This document shows, piece after piece, positions 6,146 through 15,195 of a DNA stretch of 64,000 bases. Position 1 is the first letter of the stretch. The number at the start of each line of letters is the position of its first letter. The DNA lies in IMG/VR virus record IMGVR_UViG_3300033153_007262, positions 1 to 64,000 of that record. One strand, 5' to 3'. The DNA comes from a virus. Made by a program: the position numbers and the translations under genes. A model generated the notes under the pieces. The model was given only the letters and a program-made list of their open reading frames with translations, was not told where the DNA came from and ran no database searches.

Positions 6146-7755
6146 TAGAAGAAAATACTGATATAGATAAAGTTGATTTGATGTTCTGCGTCGGTTCGTT
6201 AGGCGAATCGTTGCCGGCAAGACGGCGTGGCAAGGCAATCTTAGACGGCTTGACCAATTGGGAAGAAGACCCGGTCGATATTACGACGTTTGTTGAGAGC
6301 GATGAATACTTAAATCTAAAAGGTGTCGTATGGCCGGCGGTGATGGATGACTTGCGGGATATTTTTGACGTTGACCACGACGTTGTGTTGGCAACGAATA
6401 AATTTAGTCAGTATCAGGAGTGCGTTTTGGATGAGGCCATCGGAGCCGGCAAGAGTTTCATCTCATCAATCGGAATCGTTTATATTACATACAGATTAAT
6501 CTGTTTGAAAAACCCACAGAGGTTTTATAAGAAGGCTCCCGGCACATTAATGGCGATTATGAATATGGCTCCGACGGCCACGCAAGCCAAGAACGTCGTG
6601 TTCGGTGAAATCAAAGCACGGGTTGATGGCTCGCCGTGGTTTAAGGAGTTTGGCGGGCTTGATAATAAAATAAAAAGTGTTCTGCGGTTCAATAAAGGGA
6701 TTACAATACTGCCCGGCAATAGCGCAGAGACTTTTCCTTTAGGATATTCTCTCATCGCTTGGATAATGGATGAGGGCGCCTTTTATACGGACACGGGAGA
6801 CCACGATGTTGCTCAAGAAATTTATTACGCCTTGTACCGCCGGTCGCAGTCCCGGTATGAGGATAGATTTTTAGGGATTATGATTTCGTCCCCGAGGTAC
6901 GTAGACGATTTTATAGAACGTAAAATGGACGAGGCAAAGAGGCATCCCGGGACGGTATATTCAAAGCGCCGTGCCTTATGGGAAAGCAAGCCGGAGGATA
7001 TCGAGGCGATTAAGAACGGCGAGACGTTTGAATTAGACGGTGCGCAGATACCATTAATATATAAAAAGACTTTTGACGAGAACCCGGACAAGGCGTGGCG
7101 GGATTTGGGCGCAAGACCGTCGTTGGTATTGGAACCGTACTTTAAGCAATGGAAATTACTGCAAGCCGGAGTTGACAACACAATGATTCACCCGGCGGAC
7201 AAGGATAATAAATTTTTTGATTGGTTTGTAGGGGAAGAGCCGTTCACATATTACTCACATATTGACTTGGCGCTTACCGGGGACGCTTGCGGTCTTGCAG
7301 TTTGCCATATGGACGTCGATATTATTGTGATAGACTTAATGTTGCAGATAAAACCGCTGTCGGGGAAGGAAATCGACCTCGCAAACGTGCGGTCTTATAT
7401 TTATGAGATGCAAAAGAGGAAGTTTTATTTTGGTAAGGTGACATATGACCAATTCCAAAGTGCCGAGAGCATACAGGAATTGAATAAGCGTAATATTAGC
7501 GCCGAGAGGTTGTCGGTCGATAAAGATTTGGGGCCGTATGATACACTTAAAGAAATGTTTTATTCCGGGCGTGTTAGATGTTATCAAAGCGATATCTTTT
7601 TCACCGAAGCACGGCGGTTGGAATTGATAAAGGGGAAAAAGGTCGACCATCCTCGCAAGGGAAGTAAAGACGTCACCGATGCAGTTGCCGGGGCCGTCTT
7701 TAACTGCGTGCAAGGGGAAGGTTCGTTCGGCGAGATGACAGTTAGCATCCTATAA
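6142..7755 (+). CDS. terminase large subunit
   Basis: This is the packaging motor ATPase and nuclease. With the ATG at 6142 the protein has 537 aa. Walker A is GAGKS at residues 101-105 and Walker B is MDEG at about 209-212. The C-terminal RNase H-like nuclease shows acidic residues in HIDLALTGD (D375), VTYDQF (D436) and SKDVTDAVAG (D510, D513). A TTG start at 6070 would add 24 residues but lacks a ribosome binding site. The ATG at 6142 has AGGA upstream and overlaps the preceding stop. The portal gene follows immediately, as in most tailed phages. Confidence 0.92.
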   Translation: MIEENTDIDKVDLMFCVGSLGESLPARRRGKAILDGLTNWEEDPVDITTFVESDEYLNLKGVVWPAVMDDLRDIFDVDHDVVLATNKFSQYQECVLDEAIGAGKSFISSIGIVYITYRLICLKNPQRFYKKAPGTLMAIMNMAPTATQAKNVVFGEIKARVDGSPWFKEFGGLDNKIKSVLRFNKGITILPGNSAETFPLGYSLIAWIMDEGAFYTDTGDHDVAQEIYYALYRRSQSRYEDRFLGIMISSPRYVDDFIERKMDEAKRHPGTVYSKRRALWESKPEDIEAIKNGETFELDGAQIPLIYKKTFDENPDKAWRDLGARPSLVLEPYFKQWKLLQAGVDNTMIHPADKDNKFFDWFVGEEPFTYYSHIDLALTGDACGLAVCHMDVDIIVIDLMLQIKPLSGKEIDLANVRSYIYEMQKRKFYFGKVTYDQFQSAESIQELNKRNISAERLSVDKDLGPYDTLKEMFYSGRVRCYQSDIFFTEARRLELIKGKKVDHPRKGSKDVTDAVAGAVFNCVQGEGSFGEMTVSIL

Positions 7756-7768
7756 AGGAGGATTACCG

Positions 7769-9442
7769 ATGGCAATTAAAAAGAGCAAATCAAAAACGCC
7801 CGGGGAAATGAAAATGTTTGTTACAAACCTCGGTAAAGTTTTCAGTGAAGCCGATTTGAAGCGTTACGAAATCCCGCAGACAAAACAAATCGTCCCGGAG
7901 GGGCAGTTTGGGGCGGAAGCGATATCTCCACCGTATGATTTAGCAAAACTTATGTCGTGGCTAGAGGTTAACGTCGTCCACGGTTCTTGTGTTCGCACGA
8001 AAACACAAGACAGCGTTGGTATCGGTTGGCATTTAGAATTAGTTGACGAGACAGAGACAGAAGAAAAGAGAGCCGAGCAAGAAAAGGAGGCGCTCACAAA
8101 CTTTTTCATAAAAGTAAATGAGAAAGAGGACATCACGTCGGTTATGAAAAAGGTATTCCTAGACTACGAGGGGTGTGGTAACGGCTACATCGAATTAGTC
8201 CGGGGCGACGGCGTGGAATCCGATGTCCTTGAAAAGAGTATCAAGAGTTTATATCACGTCAATGCGACGACCGTCCGATGGGCCAAGACACAGGATAAAT
8301 TCTTGCAGAGGATTGGACAAAAGAAAGTTTATTTTAAGTGTTTTGGTGATGACCGGGTACTGAATAAAGATACCGGCACGTTTGGAAAGATTGCCAAGCC
8401 GGAGTCTGTGGCCAATGAGTTAATCCAAGTCCGTCAATATTCGTGGCGGTCGTTTTGGTACGGTTCGCCGGAATGGATTAGTTCAATCGTCCAGATGTAT
8501 GGGCAAATGAAAGAGGCTGAATATAATTTAGACTTCTTTACCAATTATGGTGTGCCGGCGTATGCGGTAATCATAAAAGGTATGAAAATGAACACGACGG
8601 TCGAGGAAACTATTAAGAAATATTTTGAGACCGAGGTAAAAGCAGACCCGCACAAGACGATGGTCTTTGGGTTACCGGCGGGTGGTGAAATTGTCTTTGA
8701 AAAGTTAAGTGTTGAAGCAAAAGAAAGTTCGTTTAATATCTACCGCAAAGATATGCGGGACGATATCTTAACTGCTCATCACGTCCCGCCGTATCGGGCG
8801 AGCATTGTCGAGAAAGGGCAACTCGGTGGCAGTGTAGCCGAGGACGTTGACCGCATATACCTCGACAGCGTTATCAATCCCCGGCAACGGGATTTTGAAT
8901 GGATTATAAATCAGTTAATTATCAAAGAGGGATTCGGTATCACGGCGTGGAGATTTAAGTTTGATGATATCGACATCGATGACAAGAAAACGCAGTCCGA
9001 TATCGATGAGAAATATTTTAATATGGGTGTTTATACGCCGAATCAAATCAGAAAGAAGTTGGGGCTAGAAGAATATGACGGTGGCGACACTTATTACATT
9101 GCTGGCAATCTTGTTCCTGTTGGAGAGATTGAAATAATCGAGGAGAAAGTTGACGAGGACGATTATATCGATGAAGATATCGGCGGTATGAGAGGCGAGG
9201 CTATAGCAAAATACATCGATGCCGTTAATTGGCGGACAGATGAGGACGTGTCTTTACTTAATCACCCCGAGCAGAAAAAGTATATCAAGACGGAGATGTT
9301 AGCGCAGAATGATTTCCTCGGCGGGACATTCCGGGACGTTTATGTCGGTGGGAACGGCGTGTTGGCCATCGTTGGCAAGTTGCAGTCCGGGGAAGTCGAT
9401 GTCCAATGTTTCTTGAAAGATAAAATTAAAAATGAAGATTAG
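7769..9442 (+). CDS. portal protein
   Basis: This 557-aa protein forms the dodecameric DNA gate at the capsid vertex. It has the PBSX/HK97-type portal pattern: an N-terminal segment reaching NVVHGSCVRTK, a central GSPEWISSIVQMY helix region, and the conserved C-terminal stretch around HHVPPYRASIVEKGQLGG. The last 80 residues are acidic. It begins behind a canonical AAAGGAGG site 13 nt after the terminase stop and overlaps the MuF-like gene by 11 nt. Position and motifs agree. Confidence 0.9.
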   Translation: MAIKKSKSKTPGEMKMFVTNLGKVFSEADLKRYEIPQTKQIVPEGQFGAEAISPPYDLAKLMSWLEVNVVHGSCVRTKTQDSVGIGWHLELVDETETEEKRAEQEKEALTNFFIKVNEKEDITSVMKKVFLDYEGCGNGYIELVRGDGVESDVLEKSIKSLYHVNATTVRWAKTQDKFLQRIGQKKVYFKCFGDDRVLNKDTGTFGKIAKPESVANELIQVRQYSWRSFWYGSPEWISSIVQMYGQMKEAEYNLDFFTNYGVPAYAVIIKGMKMNTTVEETIKKYFETEVKADPHKTMVFGLPAGGEIVFEKLSVEAKESSFNIYRKDMRDDILTAHHVPPYRASIVEKGQLGGSVAEDVDRIYLDSVINPRQRDFEWIINQLIIKEGFGITAWRFKFDDIDIDDKKTQSDIDEKYFNMGVYTPNQIRKKLGLEEYDGGDTYYIAGNLVPVGEIEIIEEKVDEDDYIDEDIGGMRGEAIAKYIDAVNWRTDEDVSLLNHPEQKKYIKTEMLAQNDFLGGTFRDVYVGGNGVLAIVGKLQSGEVDVQCFLKDKIKNED

Positions 9443-10550
9443 TATTTTTGATAAGGGCCGGTCGTTATCGGAATTAAAAATCGAGAATGGTTGTGCCACG
9501 GATGTTTATAAAGAATTCAAACGTCAGGGGCGGGAAACCATTAAATGGGCCAATAAAAAAGGGCTGTTTAAGAAACTGCATCGATATTTTTCCGATGAGT
9601 ACCCCGGTCTTTATGAAAAGGCTACGAAGAAAGACGCAAAAAGAATAAACGCTATGATTTATGATTGGGGCAAGGCGGTCAAGCCCGAAAAGATGGAGGA
9701 GGTACTTTATAAATGGTACCTTGTATCAGGAAATTACGCCGGCAATCAAGTAATGAAAGATTTGAAGGTCGCCCCGCAGTTTAATCTTCGCAACCCGGAT
9801 ATGCTTAGTGGTTTCGCCGAGAGGGGTGAGAAGATTACCGGCTCCATTACCAAGACCACGCTAAAAAACTTCCGAAATAAACTCGCAAAGACATATGCAA
9901 AGGTCGGTATGAGTCCGTACGCCGTTGAAAAAGAAATCAAAGGTATGTTTAAGGAAACATATAAGAACCGGGCAAGGACAATCGCCCGGACAGAGACCCG
10001 CATCGCCCAATCAACCGTCAAGCACGAGACTTATGCCCGCAATGGAATTAAAAAGAAAAGATGGTCGTCATCAAAGGACGATATCGTCCGCCCAACACAT
10101 TCCGTGGCGGATGGTCAGGTGAGATTGGTGAAGAACACGTTTATGGTCGGCGGTGTTGCTATGGCGCACGACCACGACCCAAGCGCCCCGGCAAAAGAGG
10201 TCGTTAACTGCCGATGCAGTACACAATATTTTTCTGATTTAAGAAGTTACAAGCCGGTAAAGGTATGGGAGGGTGGCGCAGACGGTGTTGTCCGGCGTGT
10301 TCCGGGCGGGCCATCCCCGGCGTTGGTAAAAAGTTTCAAAGACAGATATAAAACCCTATCGGCGTTTGTTAATTTGCCGAAGATGGGGGCAGACCAGATA
10401 AGTACCGTGCAAGCGATGGTAGATGCCGGGCGTGTTCTCTCGGCAATGAAATATTTAGGAAAGTATTCCGGCTTAAGAGCATCGACATTAAAAAAGGCGA
10501 AGGGTTACGCCGGGTACAAAGCAAATTACAGAAAGTGTACGGGCAAATGA
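9432..10550 (+). CDS. MuF-like phage head morphogenesis protein
   Basis: The 372-aa protein carries the SPP1 gp7 / Mu F head-morphogenesis domain in its middle part. Diagnostic strings are IARTETRIAQS, the segment RPTHSVADGQ, and the closing EVVNCRC. Family members are minor capsid proteins that contact the portal and can be injected with the DNA. The N-terminal 130 residues are basic and helical. In many phages the C terminus carries a toxin or enzyme domain; here that activity seems to be on a separate gene just downstream (ART-like, 10804). It overlaps its neighbours on both sides. Confidence 0.85.
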   Translation: MKISIFDKGRSLSELKIENGCATDVYKEFKRQGRETIKWANKKGLFKKLHRYFSDEYPGLYEKATKKDAKRINAMIYDWGKAVKPEKMEEVLYKWYLVSGNYAGNQVMKDLKVAPQFNLRNPDMLSGFAERGEKITGSITKTTLKNFRNKLAKTYAKVGMSPYAVEKEIKGMFKETYKNRARTIARTETRIAQSTVKHETYARNGIKKKRWSSSKDDIVRPTHSVADGQVRLVKNTFMVGGVAMAHDHDPSAPAKEVVNCRCSTQYFSDLRSYKPVKVWEGGADGVVRRVPGGPSPALVKSFKDRYKTLSAFVNLPKMGADQISTVQAMVDAGRVLSAMKYLGKYSGLRASTLKKAKGYAGYKANYRKCTGK

Positions 10551-10810
10551 TAACTTTTACAATGAATTCCGAGGGACAATTATCAAATTCTCTTTTGACA
10601 TTAGTCGATGTTGCTCGTGCCGGCAACTATCCCAATGCTATGCTCGGCCCTTTTGAAGACCACGTCTTGTTTGCCGGCGGTATTATCATTGACGGCAAGG
10701 GTGAGAAAAGATTAGCGGACGCATTTGAAAATAAATTAAAATCGCAAGACGTCTTTTACACGAGAGAAGATAAAATTGGCGTTGAATATTATAAGGAACG
10801 ACGATGGTAG
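10547..10810 (+). CDS. hypothetical protein between the MuF-like and ART-like genes
   Basis: The start at 10547 overlaps the MuF stop (ATGA), and the stop overlaps the next start by 7 nt, so the three genes are translationally linked. The 87-aa product is mixed alpha/beta, with a glycine-rich patch (FAGGIIIDGKGEK), and is not recognised. Position between a head-morphogenesis protein and an ADP-ribosyltransferase-like protein suggests a virion accessory role or an inhibitor of its neighbour. This is inference only. Confidence 0.6.
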   Translation: MITFTMNSEGQLSNSLLTLVDVARAGNYPNAMLGPFEDHVLFAGGIIIDGKGEKRLADAFENKLKSQDVFYTREDKIGVEYYKERRW

Positions 10811-11682
10811 AAGTAGTGTTCAAAGATAATGGATGTGCGAGTTTATTTGGCGGTAAGTTATCTCCGGCTGGCACGAAGCCGAAGATTGACGACAGAAGAT
10901 TATCTCAAGAGGGGGTATGGGACGACCAAAATAATACACATAAATATATGAGAGAGTTACAGAACACACAGGCCGTGCCGACCGATACCGTTGACCAAAT
11001 GCAGAGTCATTGGCTCGATAGCGCCAGTCAGGGCGCATACGTTGATGTCGGTGAGGCGATTGCGAATGCAAAAACAGCCGGAGATTTAGAGGCCATCAAG
11101 AAACTTTACGGCGGGGCAGATATGTTGAGACATCAAAAACAAATTAAGAAATTATTACTGAAAGAAATCGCCGACAAAGACGGATACATAACTGTTTACC
11201 GTGGAATCAGAAAGAACCCGGCCCTAAAAGTTATTCAACTATACGGAACGAAAAATCCCGTTGCGCTTAATACGAAAACCTTAACATCGTATAGTTTGAG
11301 CAAACAGCAAGCCGGAGTGTTCGCCGGACAGGGGACGATAAAACTTGGAACGGGGAGTAAGACGACACGCACGCCGGGAATGGTATTCAAAAGAAAAATA
11401 CACGTTGATGACGTTTATGATATGCCGGCATTGTATAATGAGGAGTTTATGTTTGAGGGGGAAGTCGTTGTTATGAATCCGTCGAAGGTTCTTGTCGTTC
11501 CTCAAAAGGATATTACTTATATTGCCAAGCCGGGTGAGGTCATTCGCAACAAAGCAAAAGAAAAGAAGCCGGTCGACATTGATTCCGATGCGACAAATCG
11601 ATGGTGGGCGCACGATGAATATTACAGAGAGGTAAACAAATACTTCCGGCGCCTCGAGGCGTTCATCGGAGAATCCGTGTAA
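10804..11682 (+). CDS. ADP-ribosyltransferase-like protein (R-S-E type)
   Basis: Three features in the 292-aa protein match the R-S-E mono-ADP-ribosyltransferase core: an Arg in ITVYRGIRKNP (R133), a TSYS element (161-164), and an E-x-E pair in EEFMFEGEVVV (E218 and E220). These enzymes move ADP-ribose from NAD+ to protein or nucleic acid targets. In phages they are often linked to MuF proteins and injected to modify host proteins. Here the domain is a separate gene overlapping the MuF operon. A long N-terminal helical region precedes it. The fold call is motif-based and the target is unknown. Confidence 0.65.
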   Translation: MVEVVFKDNGCASLFGGKLSPAGTKPKIDDRRLSQEGVWDDQNNTHKYMRELQNTQAVPTDTVDQMQSHWLDSASQGAYVDVGEAIANAKTAGDLEAIKKLYGGADMLRHQKQIKKLLLKEIADKDGYITVYRGIRKNPALKVIQLYGTKNPVALNTKTLTSYSLSKQQAGVFAGQGTIKLGTGSKTTRTPGMVFKRKIHVDDVYDMPALYNEEFMFEGEVVVMNPSKVLVVPQKDITYIAKPGEVIRNKAKEKKPVDIDSDATNRWWAHDEYYREVNKYFRRLEAFIGESV

Positions 11683-11698
11683 AGAAAAAATAAAAAAT

Positions 11699-11736
11699 CA
11701 AGAAATATCTTGTGTTATTTTATAATATGTTATAAT
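11699..11736 (+). promoter_or_regulatory. AT-rich promoter region with inverted repeat
   Basis: The gap before the protease gene is AT-rich. It has two TATAAT hexamers at 11721-11726 and 11731-11736, and a CAAGA-AATA-TCTTG inverted repeat at 11699-11712. A TTGTGT at 11710-11715 lies only 15 bp from the second TATAAT, which is short for a -35 box. A promoter for the head-maturation genes, with an overlapping operator, is plausible but not certain. Confidence 0.4.
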
Positions 11737-11758
11737 TTAATTAAAGAATGGAGAATTG

Positions 11759-12913
11759 ATGCCCGAGGTTACTCAAAGAAATATCCGCATCCCTGTAAAG
11801 AAAGCCGAAAATCACACCGGCCATAAAGTGAGGACGGTTAACGTCTCAAAGGGAAAAGGCGTCAAAGGACTGTATTGTGTTTCGTGCAGAAAGATTTTCA
11901 CATACTTATTTGCAAAGAATAAGGGATGGGATTTAGAGACCTCCAAGAAATGGGTGGTCGACCACACCGCAAAAATCCTTAAGGTCACAGAATTCCACGT
12001 AGACCAAGAGATGAGTTTCCTAAAATTAAATATTACGATGCAAGATGGACGCACAGAGATTTATGAACCCAACACCCCGGAGTTTATTCTCAAAGAGCAA
12101 CAGACAAGTTTGAGCGAAGTCGTGCAAGACGGCGAACACGTTGTGTCCGTTAAGGCGGTTGACCTTTTTGAGGACGATAGTTTTACCCGGCGTGAGGTAC
12201 AGGACGATGTTTTTAGTATATTCGGTAAATTAAAAGAGACGGAGGCCCCGGCGTTGATGGAGTATCGTTTTTCTTCATCTGCGTTCTCGATTGAACAAGT
12301 CAAGGGATGGGTTGAGGGCCACGATATTCAATCTGTTATGGTACAGGAGGACAAAATGTCGATAGAAAATATTGATAAGGCAGAACTTACTTGTGTATGT
12401 CCTGAATGCGGTAAATCGCAAAAGGCAAAGTCCGGCGTCGCTTGTAATCAGACACGCTGTAAAGATTGCAATTCGACTATGGTCAATCAGAAAAAAGATA
12501 CAAAGAAAACAAAAGCAGAAACAAAAGAATATGAAGTGAATGACGAGCAATTAGAAATCGTAAAGATTGATAAAATGAAACGTCTCGTCTATGGTATATT
12601 TCTTGTGCCGGAAACGGCAGACCACGATGGCGACGTGATATCGGGAGACGATATCGAAAAGGTTGCCCACGACTTTATGGTTGATTATCGGACTATCGAT
12701 GAGATGCATAGGGACGTCATCGATGCGGATATCGTTGAGTCGGCAATAGCGTGGGAAGATGGATTAAAGTACCACGGAAAAGAATTAAAAAAGGGAACGT
12801 GGTTCGGCGCCGTAAAGGTTCACAACGACGACGTTTGGGAGAAAATTCAAAACGGTGAATATGCCGGCTTCTCTGTTCGCATTTCTGGAATACGGGAACC
12901 GATTGAAAAATAA
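11759..12913 (+). CDS. XkdF-like putative prohead protease with zinc-ribbon insert
   Basis: The C-terminal part of this 384-aa protein (about 270-384) matches the XkdF family of putative phage serine proteases: RLVYGIFLVPETADHDGDVI, then DEMHRD (candidate H317) and EYAGFSV (candidate S372). Upstream is a cysteine cluster (C212, C214, C217, C229, C234, C237) resembling a zinc ribbon, and two related helical segments ending in KKWVVDH and KGWVEGH. The protease would mature the head or clear scaffold. The start at 11759 has GGAG upstream and is preferred over the adjoining TTG at 11756. The coiled-coil scaffold-like gene follows. Confidence 0.75.
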   Translation: MPEVTQRNIRIPVKKAENHTGHKVRTVNVSKGKGVKGLYCVSCRKIFTYLFAKNKGWDLETSKKWVVDHTAKILKVTEFHVDQEMSFLKLNITMQDGRTEIYEPNTPEFILKEQQTSLSEVVQDGEHVVSVKAVDLFEDDSFTRREVQDDVFSIFGKLKETEAPALMEYRFSSSAFSIEQVKGWVEGHDIQSVMVQEDKMSIENIDKAELTCVCPECGKSQKAKSGVACNQTRCKDCNSTMVNQKKDTKKTKAETKEYEVNDEQLEIVKIDKMKRLVYGIFLVPETADHDGDVISGDDIEKVAHDFMVDYRTIDEMHRDVIDADIVESAIAWEDGLKYHGKELKKGTWFGAVKVHNDDVWEKIQNGEYAGFSVRISGIREPIEK

Positions 12914-12925
12914 GGAGGAGTCGAA

Positions 12926-14086
12926 ATGACTTTAGAAGCCAAATATCGTTTACACGCCACGAAAGTGGACAGGATTGCCGTCGTTGACCGCCCGGCCGTT
13001 CCAGATGCAAAGGTTGTTTTATTTAAGCGGAAAGACACCGGCACAGACGTCCTCTCCGAAAAGGCGATGGACTTTAACCGGGAATTTCAGTATAAATCTA
13101 CACAGTCCGCCGTGGATGTTCTTGAACAAGGGTTCTGGAATATCTATTATTATCAGGAGGACGGTGTTGACACGAAAAAAGAGTGGAAGAAACTTTTTAA
13201 GGACTTCCGTTCAATCTTAATCGACGTGGTAGCAAAGTTAACCCCATCAGAAAAACAGGAAACTGACGCCCAAGACGAACCCACCGTTGAAGAAGTCGTT
13301 GGAGCATTCAATAAGTATCTGAGTGTGACAATGGTTTCAAAAGCGTTTGAGTATTTCAAAAATTATATGGGATATCTTTTGTTAACCGTCGGCCAGTCGC
13401 CTAATAGCGAAAAAATAATTACGAAAGTAATCGATGTCTTTGAGGGACACGTTTTAACGCAAGGTGAATCAGCGTTAACCGAGATTGGAAAGTCTCGCAA
13501 AGTCGTCATTGATAAAGAGGGGCGGGTGTTATCCGGCGCAAGAGTCAGAAAATTGGAAGAGGCGATGGCTGTCATTTCCGAACTCTTGCACGATGCCAAA
13601 CCTCGCATTCAAGAAAAATTAAAGGAGGAGGCAGTTATGGAAATTCAAGAAATGTTAAAAGCATTTGAAGAATCTCCTATTCTCAAAGGTCTGGTCGAGA
13701 GGTTATCAGCAATCGAGACCACGTTGAAAGAACAGAAGTTACTTTTGACGCCGGATGAGAAGGCAGATTTGGAAAAGGCAGAAAAAGAAGCAACAGAAAA
13801 GAAGGACGCCGAGGACAAAGAGGCGACCGAAAAGGTCGAGAAGGAAAATGCCGAGGCTGTTGAGAAGGCGAAAAAAGATGCCGATGCAGAAGCAGAAGTC
13901 GAGAAGAAAAGAAGCGACGAAGCAGAAGCACGTTTGGCCGGTATCGAAAAAGGACTTGAATCTGCGACGAAAGTCGTTGAAGGAATTGCTAAACGGATGG
14001 GCATTCAGACATCATTGAAAGATGATGGGACGAGTGACACGCCGGACGTCAATGAATTCGACAAGGCCTTAAAAGAAAGAAAATAA
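12926..14086 (+). CDS. scaffold-like capsid assembly protein with coiled coil
   Basis: The 386-aa protein begins with a segment containing VDRIAVVDRPAVPDA, common at the XkdF/scaffold junction of related phages. It ends with a long Glu/Lys/Ala coiled coil (about 250-350) followed by a short charged tail. Such proteins template procapsid assembly between the protease and the major capsid protein and are then removed. The gene lies between those two behind a strong AAGGAGG site. The C-terminal coil is so rich in Ala, Glu and Lys codons that shadow frames appear on both strands. Confidence 0.7.
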   Translation: MTLEAKYRLHATKVDRIAVVDRPAVPDAKVVLFKRKDTGTDVLSEKAMDFNREFQYKSTQSAVDVLEQGFWNIYYYQEDGVDTKKEWKKLFKDFRSILIDVVAKLTPSEKQETDAQDEPTVEEVVGAFNKYLSVTMVSKAFEYFKNYMGYLLLTVGQSPNSEKIITKVIDVFEGHVLTQGESALTEIGKSRKVVIDKEGRVLSGARVRKLEEAMAVISELLHDAKPRIQEKLKEEAVMEIQEMLKAFEESPILKGLVERLSAIETTLKEQKLLLTPDEKADLEKAEKEATEKKDAEDKEATEKVEKENAEAVEKAKKDADAEAEVEKKRSDEAEARLAGIEKGLESATKVVEGIAKRMGIQTSLKDDGTSDTPDVNEFDKALKERK

Positions 14087-14128
14087 ACCCCCGGAACATT
14101 GGAGGTTAAATTATAAAGGAGGCAGGAA

Positions 14129-15073
14129 ATGGATATCGATAAAATTCTAGAGAAGGCCTTCACGACCGGTGACCTTGCGTCCGGCGGTCTATTAAATCCA
14201 GAGCAGTCTGCAAAGATGGTTCGTGGGATTTTTGATAAGGCCGTCATCACAACCGAGTCACGTCGTGTGCCGATGAAAGCAAATAAACGGCAGATTGACA
14301 AAATCACCTACACGGGTGACATTCTGCAAATCCCTACCGCCGTGGGTACAGAACATACCACGACGACAAAGCCGACAACGTCGAAAGTTACGTTAGACGC
14401 ACAGGAAGCGATTATAGCAATCGACATTGGTTATGATTCGCTTGAAGATAGTATTGAAGGGCAAGGCCTGATGGATACTATTCTTGAAATCACTTCCGGG
14501 CGTCTTGGTTATGAGTTAGACGTTCTCGCCTTACAGGGCGACGTTGCGGGAGCAACAGGAACCTTCCGTGATTTATTGGACGGGTTCTTCAAACAGGTGA
14601 CAACGAATGTTTATGATGCATCAAACGGAACGTTGTCGGACACGGTTTTGTATAACGCCTTGAAAATGTTGCCGGGTAAGTATCTCGACAATGAAAACGC
14701 TTGGCGCTTCTATACAAGCCATCGTGCAAGATTGGATTATGTCAATGTGTTAGCCGGCAAGGGTGTTAACGAAGCGTTTACTCGTTATTTACTCGAAGCA
14801 CAAGAGCCGACTTATCAAGGTATCCCCGTCCGCAAGGTCGGTGGTGTCGAGACAGTCCAACTTGACCCCGGCCCGCCAATTATTTCTGGTGGACAGGCGC
14901 TTCTTATTAATCCGGCCAATATGATTTTTGGTGTTCATAGGGATATCTCCTATGAATTTATGCGACAGCCTCGCAAACGGGTTATCGAAGTGACAATGAC
15001 ACTGCGCATCGACTTCAAGTTGGAAGAAGAAACTGCCGTTGTCAAAATCAGCAATTTGGGACACAGCGCTTAG
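14129..15073 (+). CDS. major capsid protein (HK97 fold)
   Basis: The 314-aa protein fits the HK97-fold capsid family by length and layout: an N-terminal arm, an extended loop with ITYTGDILQIPTAVG, a spine region around SLEDSIEGQGL, and the A-domain/P-domain end MTLRIDFKLEEETAVVKI. It follows the protease and scaffold-like genes and is closed by an intrinsic terminator, as expected for the most highly made virion protein. The ribosome binding site is AAAGGAGG. No delta domain is needed because a separate scaffold-like gene precedes it. Confidence 0.88.
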   Translation: MDIDKILEKAFTTGDLASGGLLNPEQSAKMVRGIFDKAVITTESRRVPMKANKRQIDKITYTGDILQIPTAVGTEHTTTTKPTTSKVTLDAQEAIIAIDIGYDSLEDSIEGQGLMDTILEITSGRLGYELDVLALQGDVAGATGTFRDLLDGFFKQVTTNVYDASNGTLSDTVLYNALKMLPGKYLDNENAWRFYTSHRARLDYVNVLAGKGVNEAFTRYLLEAQEPTYQGIPVRKVGGVETVQLDPGPPIISGGQALLINPANMIFGVHRDISYEFMRQPRKRVIEVTMTLRIDFKLEEETAVVKISNLGHSA

Positions 15074-15102
15074 TCTGAAAAAGATTAAGTTTTATATAAT
15101 TG

Positions 15103-15140
15103 AGGGGCGGGGTGTAATAGCCCTCGCCCCTTTTTATTTT
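15103..15140 (+). terminator. intrinsic terminator after the major capsid gene
   Basis: AGGGGCG (15103-15109) pairs with CGCCCCT (15125-15131), with further G-C pairs inside, and runs into TTTTTATTTT. It follows the capsid stop by 30 nt and probably ends most head-gene transcripts. Confidence 0.8.
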
Positions 15141-15169
15141 AACTACCAATAAAGTACAAATTGGTAGTT
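15141..15169. promoter_or_regulatory. perfect 10-bp-arm inverted repeat
   Basis: AACTACCAAT (15141-15150) and ATTGGTAGTT (15160-15169) are exact reverse complements separated by 9 nt, directly after the terminator T-tract and just upstream of the shared leader of the glycosyltransferase fusion gene. It could be an operator or a processing hairpin at the 5' end of the downstream message. Confidence 0.5.
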
Positions 15170-15180
15170 AATTAGTAATT

Positions 15181-15195
15181 AAAAGGGGGACTCAG
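15181..15195 (+). promoter_or_regulatory. shared translation leader, copy 1
   Basis: AAAAGGGGGACTCA immediately precedes the start codon of the glycosyltransferase-methyltransferase fusion. The same 14 nt occur before two other genes (18668 and 46227). Its G-run replaces the AAGGAGG site used elsewhere. With copy 2 it also shares the preceding GTTAATTAGT. Confidence 0.7.

Noticed and set aside
13645-14018. Alternative frames rich in Ser/Ala/Phe or Arg/Lys over the scaffold-like coiled coil
   Set aside because: They arise from repetitive Glu/Lys/Ala codons of the real gene in frame 12926-14086.
15072-15100. Promoter using TATAAT at 15095
   Set aside because: No acceptable -35 hexamer 16-18 bp upstream, and the TATAAT is immediately followed by a terminator stem.
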